DNA from: Streptomyces roseifaciens
Lineage (GTDB): Bacteria; Actinomycetota; Actinomycetes; Streptomycetales; Streptomycetaceae
Length of the DNA: 64,000 nt
Assembly (NCBI RefSeq): GCF_001445655.1
Contig: NZ_LNBE01000001.1
Location: 1,811-65,810 of the forward strand
Direction of reading: 5' to 3'
In this document: piece after piece, positions 55,078-64,000 of the stretch
Position numbering within the stretch: position 1 is the first letter of the stretch
Layout: the number at the start of each line of letters is the position of its first letter
Translations under genes and position numbers: made by a program
Notes under the pieces: model-generated
Told to the model about the DNA's origin: nothing
The model's database searches: none
Seen by the model: only the letters and a program-made list of their open reading frames with translations

Positions 55078-55887
55078 ATGTCTTCTGTCTCGCCCGCCTC
55101 CCGGACCGTGCTGGTCACCGGCGCCACCTCCGGCATCGGCTGGGAGACCGCCCGTTTGCTCGAGGGCCGGGGCTGCACCGTCATCGTGCACGCGCCGGAC
55201 GTGGCATCCGGGCAGAACGCCGTCGACCGGCTGGTGGCCTCCGGCGCCGACGCCTCACGCCTGTGCCTGGCCGTCGCGGACTTCTCCCGCCTCGATGAGG
55301 TACGGAGCATGGCCGCCCGGATCGCCGACGGGCACCCCGCCCTGGACGTCCTGGTCAACAACGCGGCCGTCGCCGCTCCCGAGCGCCGCACCATGACCGC
55401 CGACGGCAACGAACTCTCTCTCCAGGTCAACTTCCTGGCCGCCTACCTCCTCACCCACGAGCTGTCCGACCCGCTGTCCGCCCGGCCCGGCAGCCGCGTC
55501 GTCAACGTCTCCTCCGCCATGCACCGCACGGCCTCCATCGCCTGGAACGACCCCCACCGCGCCAAGCGCTACTCCCGGCTCGCCGCCTACGCCCAGTCCC
55601 AGCTCGCCCTGACGATCTCCACCCGCGAAAAGGCGCCCTGGACCTCCGTCAGCGTTCACCCCGGCATCTGCGACACCGCCCTGCTCCCGCTCTACGCGCA
55701 CGAGGGCGATTCCGCCGTCGAGGGCGCGCAGCGCGTTGCGCGCCTGTGCGACCCGGCGACCGAGATCGTCCAGGGTGCCTATTACGACCGCACCGCGCTC
55801 TCTCCGGCCGCGCCGGTGGCGATGGAGGACCGCACGGTCCGCCGCCTGTGCAAGCTCGCCGACCAGCTGGTCGCCAAAGCCGCCTGA
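55078..55887 (+). CDS. SDR-family protein with Gln in place of the catalytic Lys
   Basis: A 269-residue classical short-chain dehydrogenase. The cofactor motif TGATSGIGWE (residues 14-23), NNAA, and VVNVSSAMH with the catalytic Ser are present, as is VSVHPGICDT. The YxxxK motif reads Y-A-Q-S-Q, so the catalytic Lys is replaced by Gln (codon CAG). Relatives are retinol-dehydrogenase/WWOX-like SDRs. The ATG at 55078 is set by the first strand of the fold. The protein may be inactive, or may use another proton relay. Confidence 0.88.
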   Translation: MSSVSPASRTVLVTGATSGIGWETARLLEGRGCTVIVHAPDVASGQNAVDRLVASGADASRLCLAVADFSRLDEVRSMAARIADGHPALDVLVNNAAVAAPERRTMTADGNELSLQVNFLAAYLLTHELSDPLSARPGSRVVNVSSAMHRTASIAWNDPHRAKRYSRLAAYAQSQLALTISTREKAPWTSVSVHPGICDTALLPLYAHEGDSAVEGAQRVARLCDPATEIVQGAYYDRTALSPAAPVAMEDRTVRRLCKLADQLVAKAA

Positions 55888-56341
55888 GGCCCCGTAACCG
55901 AAAGCCCGAATGCCCTGAAGGAGGACCTGGGCGGCGGGGGACCAGGGAATGGTTCCGTGCCGCCCGCTTCGCACGCCCACGGAGTGGATCCCTGTGATCG
56001 AGCTGCTGCCTCAGACCGCACCCGGCACCGGGGGCGGGGGCTGGGCGTTCGCGTCCCGGTTTCCCGCCGGTTCCCCGGGGCCGGGGCGCCTTCTGCGCGA
56101 GATACGTCGTGATGGGCGGCGACCCACGCGCCGTGGCCCCCGGGGCGCTGGCTCCGTTGGCCACAGCTACTTCGCCGCACCGGACCGGTTCCTGCCGGTG
56201 CTCGGGGCCGCCTTCGAGCGGATCATCCTCTGGGAGCGCTTGACCTGAGTGCGCCAAGAGGAAAAGTGTTTCGTCTGCCGATTCGGTGCGGCCGACGACG
56301 CCCGCCGTGGGGCTGCCTGGGCGGGATCCTGGCGGTCCGGC
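55888..56341. other. Gap without a recognised gene
   Basis: About 450 bp between the SDR and the DinB-like gene. A plus-strand frame ending at 56248 reads GHSYFAAPDRFLPVLGAAFE, which looks like the C-terminal end of some protein, but I cannot assign it. It is probably a remnant. Confidence 0.4.
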
Positions 56342-56833
56342 TCAAGTCCGGCGGGCGGCGTCGGTCTGCTCGCGCAGGATGTCGCTGTGGCCGGCGTGGC
56401 GGGCGAATTCCTGGATCATGAGCAGGTAGATCCATCGCAGGCTGACGGTGCCGAAGACAGGGTGCTGTCGGGTGGCATTGAGGTCGATGTCCGCGGCGAT
56501 CGTTCGTGCGCGGTTGCTGGCGCGCTCGAATTCGGCGATCACGTCGGCCACCGTCTCGTCGTCACCGACCACGAAACTGGCCTCGCCCACCATCGCGCCG
56601 TCGCATTCGGAGTCCGGTAGTCCTGCCAGGACGCGCTGGAACCAGTTCCGTTCAGCGAACGCGGCATGTTTGACCAGCCCGATCGACGTCGTCATGGACG
56701 GGACGAGACGGCGGCGGGCTTCTGCTTCGGACAGGCCGCGCACTGTGTCGATCAGCTCGGCCCGATTGTGGTCGAGCATGTATTCGAGCAGCTGGCGCTC
56801 GGGGCCGCCGGTGGTGCGAGTCGGGTTGTTCAT
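56342..56833 (-). CDS. DinB/DUF664-family protein
   Basis: A 163-residue four-helix-bundle protein of the DinB/DUF664 type. ERQLLEYMLDHNRAELIDTV opens helix 1, GLVKHAAFAERNWFQRVLAG carries the first metal His, and MIQEFARHAGHSDILREQTD carries the His pair typical of the nickel/zinc site. Members include thiol-dependent transferases such as bacillithiol and mycothiol S-transferases. The ATG at 56833 is chosen by domain start. It is monocistronic. Confidence 0.85.
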   Translation of the reverse strand: MNNPTRTTGGPERQLLEYMLDHNRAELIDTVRGLSEAEARRRLVPSMTTSIGLVKHAAFAERNWFQRVLAGLPDSECDGAMVGEASFVVGDDETVADVIAEFERASNRARTIAADIDLNATRQHPVFGTVSLRWIYLLMIQEFARHAGHSDILREQTDAARRT

Positions 56834-57059
56834 GGCGTGTGTCCTTTCGTGGACAGCGTTGGGCTTCGAGGTTTCGATCGATTGTGCTGTCGATGTTCCG
56901 ACCGAACGCCGCGTCGAGGCGATGCTGCCCAACTTCGGTGTGGCGGGCGATGACGCCGGATCCGGCGAGCCGGCCAGCAGGCGGCGATGATTTTCGCTGG
57001 CTTGCGGGGAAGCGGGGCCGAACCGATCGGTTCGGTGTCGAACACGAATCGGAGGCCGA

Positions 57060-57270
57060 GAGGGCTTCCTGGCTGAGAGGGGTGTCGCCGACGATCAGCA
57101 GCCGGGCCTGCGAGACGACGAGGCCGGCTTCTTCTCGGACTGTGCGTCCGGCCTGCCGTAGAGGTCCCGTTGGACTTAACCCTACCCCGCCAACCGGCAC
57201 GAGTCCGGAGGTTCTGGCCACTGCCGTCCTCGACCGGCTCCTGCACCACTGCGACGTGATCTCGATCGCG
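57060..57270. pseudogene. Remnants: NUDIX-like fragment (-) and IS21 IstB-like fragment (+)
   Basis: The reverse strand at about 57063-57165 reads GRTVREEAGLVVSQARLLIV, resembling the NUDIX box, and continues in another frame. The forward strand at about 57205-57266 reads LATAVLDRLLHHCDVISI, the C-terminal signature of IS21 helper proteins (IstB). Neither has a complete frame. The surrounding 56834-57539 shows nothing else. Confidence 0.5.
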
Positions 57271-57539
57271 AGACCGAAGTGGCCTAACAGCTGGGGACGT
57301 CCATGCGTGCGCAGCTGGGGAGTGAAGTCCGTACGCCGACGCCGACAGGCGGCAGGGCCGGACACCGGAACGCGGACCACGCGGAGACGGCGGGGGTGGC
57401 AGAGGTTGGCCGATGAAGCCGCCGCCACCCCGCGTCCCGGTACAGGGAGTTCGCCGCGCCCAGGCAGATCCGGTGCACCCCGTTCGCACCCCGCACGCCC
57501 TTGACTAAAACATTACGGAACGCGCCGATCTCGCACCGT

Positions 57540-58724
57540 ATGTCCCGGCCGGTCAAGTCCATACTTTCCCGAGTGACCGAGAACGGATTCGAACCACCAG
57601 CAGACCCATTCGAAAGCACATTCGTCACTGGAACCGGTGGGAAAATCATCGTCGCCGAGACAAGGGCCGGCGAGTACACCGAACTCCTCCAGGTGGAGGT
57701 TGAACAGGACGGCAACAAGCGAACCACCTGCACCGACGTCCGGTTTCACAAGAACCGGCAGGCCGTGGTGATGTGCGGATGGACGAAAGCCGTCGTCGAT
57801 CTCCGCCTCACCGATTCCGTCGGTTCCTTGGCCGGCCGGCAGGTGCGCTGGAGCGTCCGGGAAAGGAACAACGAACACGCCGCCGAGCTGATCCCCGGCC
57901 CCTACATGGTGTCGGCCGACAGCGGCCACAGAACGCGAGGACTGACCGTCCGGAAGCTCCTGCCCGACGGGAGCGCCGAGGTCGTGCAGCAGTGTTCACT
58001 CGCCTCCGGCCATGCCCTGAAGTGGGACGGGAAGCGCAACCTGCTCTGGGCCCTGGGGGCGAGCGTGTGGCCGGCGTCCTGGGAGTACCTGGACAAGAAG
58101 GCGAAGAAGGACCCGTACCTGACCTGCGAGGAGCAGGAGCACGCCTACGGCGTGCTGTGCGCCTATCCGCTGCGTCCGGATGCGGCACGGCCGCTGGGGC
58201 ATCCCATGGTGTTCCCCCTGCCCGACTCGCTGGAACTGCCGGGCTTCGACGATCCGGCCCACGCGAACTTCGGATGGCGGGAAGGCCCCCACGACTTCGC
58301 CCCCATCCCCGGTCAGGGCAAACTGCTCGTGACCACGGACCTGCGCTGCTTCCTCTTCGACATCGACAAGGCGATGGCGCTGGGAGCCGCCTCGAAGAAG
58401 GAGATGGAACGACTCTTCGAGCCGGCCGAGAAGAACCTCCTCGAGGGATTCAGATCCCCGAAGGGAATGCACGAGCTCAAGGCCGTCAGCGTGCATTCCA
58501 ACGGTGACGTCCTCATTTGTCAGGCACGGATGAATCCATCCGGTGAACGGGACGACGGCGGCCCGCCGTACTCGTCGTCCTGGCTCACGGTCTTCCGCCC
58601 GAGCACGAAGAAGCACTACTACCTCAAGTTGCGGTCCTACACCTACAAGGCGCGCTGGAACGAGGAGACCCCGGGCTGGGAGGGAATTCCGCTGCCCGTC
58701 CCGGACCCGAAGGCAGGGGCCTGA
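57540..58724 (+). CDS. Protein of unknown function, possible beta-propeller (DUF6528-like)
   Basis: A protein of about 394 residues without a signal peptide. Repeated strand-turn units (CTDVRFHKNRQAVVMCGWTK, NEHAAELIPGPYMVSADSGH, GHALKWDGKRNLLWALGASV, HDFAPIPGQGKLLVTTDLRC) suggest a propeller. The pattern His-x-x-Glu-Leu followed by a Leu-Trp-Ala-Leu-Gly segment recalls DUF6528, but this is tentative. The start could be ATG 57540, GTG 57573 or TTG 57501; none has a strong ribosome site. It is 41 bp before the metallo-beta-lactamase gene, so the two are probably cotranscribed. Confidence 0.75.
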   Translation: MSRPVKSILSRVTENGFEPPADPFESTFVTGTGGKIIVAETRAGEYTELLQVEVEQDGNKRTTCTDVRFHKNRQAVVMCGWTKAVVDLRLTDSVGSLAGRQVRWSVRERNNEHAAELIPGPYMVSADSGHRTRGLTVRKLLPDGSAEVVQQCSLASGHALKWDGKRNLLWALGASVWPASWEYLDKKAKKDPYLTCEEQEHAYGVLCAYPLRPDAARPLGHPMVFPLPDSLELPGFDDPAHANFGWREGPHDFAPIPGQGKLLVTTDLRCFLFDIDKAMALGAASKKEMERLFEPAEKNLLEGFRSPKGMHELKAVSVHSNGDVLICQARMNPSGERDDGGPPYSSSWLTVFRPSTKKHYYLKLRSYTYKARWNEETPGWEGIPLPVPDPKAGA

Positions 58725-58765
58725 ATGCCCGCAGGAAGCGGGGGCGGCGCCGAGGGGAGGGCCGG

Positions 58766-60088
58766 ATGCCGGTCGAAGTGATCTTCTTCAACGTGGGCCA
58801 GGGAGACTGCACGTTTCTCTACTTCTACAAGCCCACCACTCAGGACGGCGGCATTCCGCCGGTGAGCCGGCGTGAGGGGATCGCCGCCGTCCTGATCGAC
58901 TGCGGATCCACGCAGATGATCAGACACGACGGGCGGCCCGAGACGGTCCCCTGGACCCAGGAGAGGCAGCGGGATCTGCAGGGCGCTCGCATCAGGGAGA
59001 AGATCCGCCCCTACCTGGAGAGGCTTCCGCGGCCGAACCGCCTGAACCACCTGGTCCTCTCGCACCCGGACATCGACCACTTCAACCTGCTGTCCCGGGT
59101 CATCGGGGAACGTGACGACTCCACCGGCCGGTTCAGGCTCGCCGTCGGCATCGGCAAGGTCTGGTACTCGGGCTATTACGAAGAGTACTGGGAAGCCGAG
59201 GGGGAGAAATTCATCCAGACGCTGCTCAGGGACCCGGAAGAGCTGAGAAACGGCACCAACCGGCTCGAGACCGAGCTGGGCATGCCCATGAGCTGCTTCA
59301 GGCCGGAGCCCATGCTCCTGCGCGGGACGAAGCAGACATTGCACGTCGTCGCGTCGACCGCCTTCACGCCCACCTCCAGAAAGGTCAAACAGTTTCAGAA
59401 CCGCAAGGCCAAGGGCGTCTGGTCCAACGCCAGCGGCATCGCCATGCTGCTCTCCGGGGCCGACCTGGGTGGAGGGGTGCGGCAGAAGCTCCATCTCATG
59501 TCGGACACGACGATGGAGACCGAAAAGTGGATCATGACGATGCACGAGATGTTCCCCGAAGACGCCGCCCTGCTGAGGCGCACCAGGATGAGCTGGCTCA
59601 AGATGGGGCACCACGGCAGCGCCACGTCCACCTCCCAAGAGTGGATCAAGCACATTCGCCCCGACGTCCTCCTCGCCAGCGCGGGGGCGAAACTGTTCGG
59701 AGGGAAGACCGGGCACCCACCCGCCCGTCATCTGGCCAATGTCGTCCTCCCCGCCTGGAGGGACCTGCGTCCCACGTCCCCCCAGCTCGGGAAGACACCG
59801 GGCGAGCAGGCCCTGCGGCACGACATCGGCGTGTACCGGGACCCCGGCATGCTGTGGCGGAACAGCCTGAGAGGTCACTACCCGGCCACGTACGAGCAAG
59901 GCATCTTCACGTCGAACTTCAAGGCCGAGGTGCAACTCGAATCGCCCGAACGCAGAGTGCGCGCGCGGGACGGACAACGCATCCCCGCCTACCGGCCCGT
60001 CCCCCAGCGCGACTGGACGGCCGTGGACTGGCACCTGGTCTTCGACGCCCCCAACCCCGGCGACTACCGGTTCTGGCACGAACCCTGA
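58766..60088 (+). CDS. ComEC/Rec2-like metallo-beta-lactamase-fold hydrolase, soluble
   Basis: A 440-residue stand-alone metallo-hydrolase. Motifs are FFNVGQGDCTFLYF at the start, AAVLIDCG, the metal site LVLSHPDIDHFNLL (HxDxDH), and a later WLKMGHHGSATSTS. These match the nuclease-like C-terminal domain of ComEC, but there are no membrane helices. Insertions make it longer than the usual domain. It lies between a propeller-like gene and a giant DUF6603-like gene, in one direction with short gaps. DNA, RNA or phosphodiester substrates are plausible. Confidence 0.88.
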   Translation: MPVEVIFFNVGQGDCTFLYFYKPTTQDGGIPPVSRREGIAAVLIDCGSTQMIRHDGRPETVPWTQERQRDLQGARIREKIRPYLERLPRPNRLNHLVLSHPDIDHFNLLSRVIGERDDSTGRFRLAVGIGKVWYSGYYEEYWEAEGEKFIQTLLRDPEELRNGTNRLETELGMPMSCFRPEPMLLRGTKQTLHVVASTAFTPTSRKVKQFQNRKAKGVWSNASGIAMLLSGADLGGGVRQKLHLMSDTTMETEKWIMTMHEMFPEDAALLRRTRMSWLKMGHHGSATSTSQEWIKHIRPDVLLASAGAKLFGGKTGHPPARHLANVVLPAWRDLRPTSPQLGKTPGEQALRHDIGVYRDPGMLWRNSLRGHYPATYEQGIFTSNFKAEVQLESPERRVRARDGQRIPAYRPVPQRDWTAVDWHLVFDAPNPGDYRFWHEP

Positions 60089-60105
60089 CGGACGAGGGAT
60101 CCGCC

Positions 60106-64000
<3,895 letters not shown>

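Overview
The window is very GC-rich, with dense genes, GTG/TTG starts, four-base ATGA/GTGA stop-start overlaps, many secreted and lipoprotein genes and several secondary-metabolite loci. Together these point to a Streptomyces or close actinomycete chromosome, in an accessory (arm-like) region littered with gene fragments.

Region 1 (1-14427, minus strand) is the 5' part of a nonribosomal peptide cluster: an exporter, a SyrP-like hydroxylase, a stand-alone A-PCP protein with a glutamine-like code, a type II thioesterase, both glutamate mutase subunits, an asparagine-synthetase-like tRNA synthetase paralogue, a GltB-like FMN protein, MbtH and a multimodular NRPS that runs off the left edge. The middle genes form a translationally coupled block that would make and modify 3-methylaspartate-type residues.

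Region 2 (14928-21600) holds small secreted or stress genes, two oxidoreductases and an intact DD-peptidase-like serine hydrolase. It ends in a graveyard of fragments (ISAs1 and IS5 transposases, HAD hydrolase, gcvH, a frameshifted DeoR regulator).

Region 3 (21684-26462, plus strand) is a compact phosphonate operon: PEP mutase, phosphonopyruvate decarboxylase, an aldehyde dehydrogenase and an MFS transporter. The simplest predicted product is phosphonoacetate or a simple derivative.

Region 4 (27564-38551, minus strand) carries zinc/manganese homeostasis genes (CtpC-like P-type ATPase with a PacL-like partner, next to a ZnuABC-type importer) and a sugar-alcohol uptake and oxidation operon under a DeoR regulator.

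Region 5 (38809-47782) is an unusual pyrimidine-flavoured set. It has CTP synthase facing away from flavin reductase, a deoxyribosyltransferase-fold N-glycosidase, a dihydroorotate-dehydrogenase-like protein, a creatininase-like amidohydrolase, a two-component flavin monooxygenase and a RutE-like reductase, then an HxlR regulator and a 14-TM drug exporter. It reads as either an antimetabolite cluster with CTP synthase as a possible self-resistance copy, or a new pyrimidine breakdown route.

Region 6 (47840-57300) has an IclR regulator, a ribbon-helix-helix/DUF4097/DrrAB operon preceded by repeated GGCGCC sites, an SDR lacking its catalytic lysine, a DinB protein and more pseudogenes.

Region 7 (57540-64000) is a three-gene unit of unknown purpose: a possible propeller protein, a ComEC-type metallo-beta-lactamase-fold hydrolase and a giant DUF6603-like protein with an Asp-His repeat, cut by the window end. 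No tRNA, rRNA or CRISPR array was seen.
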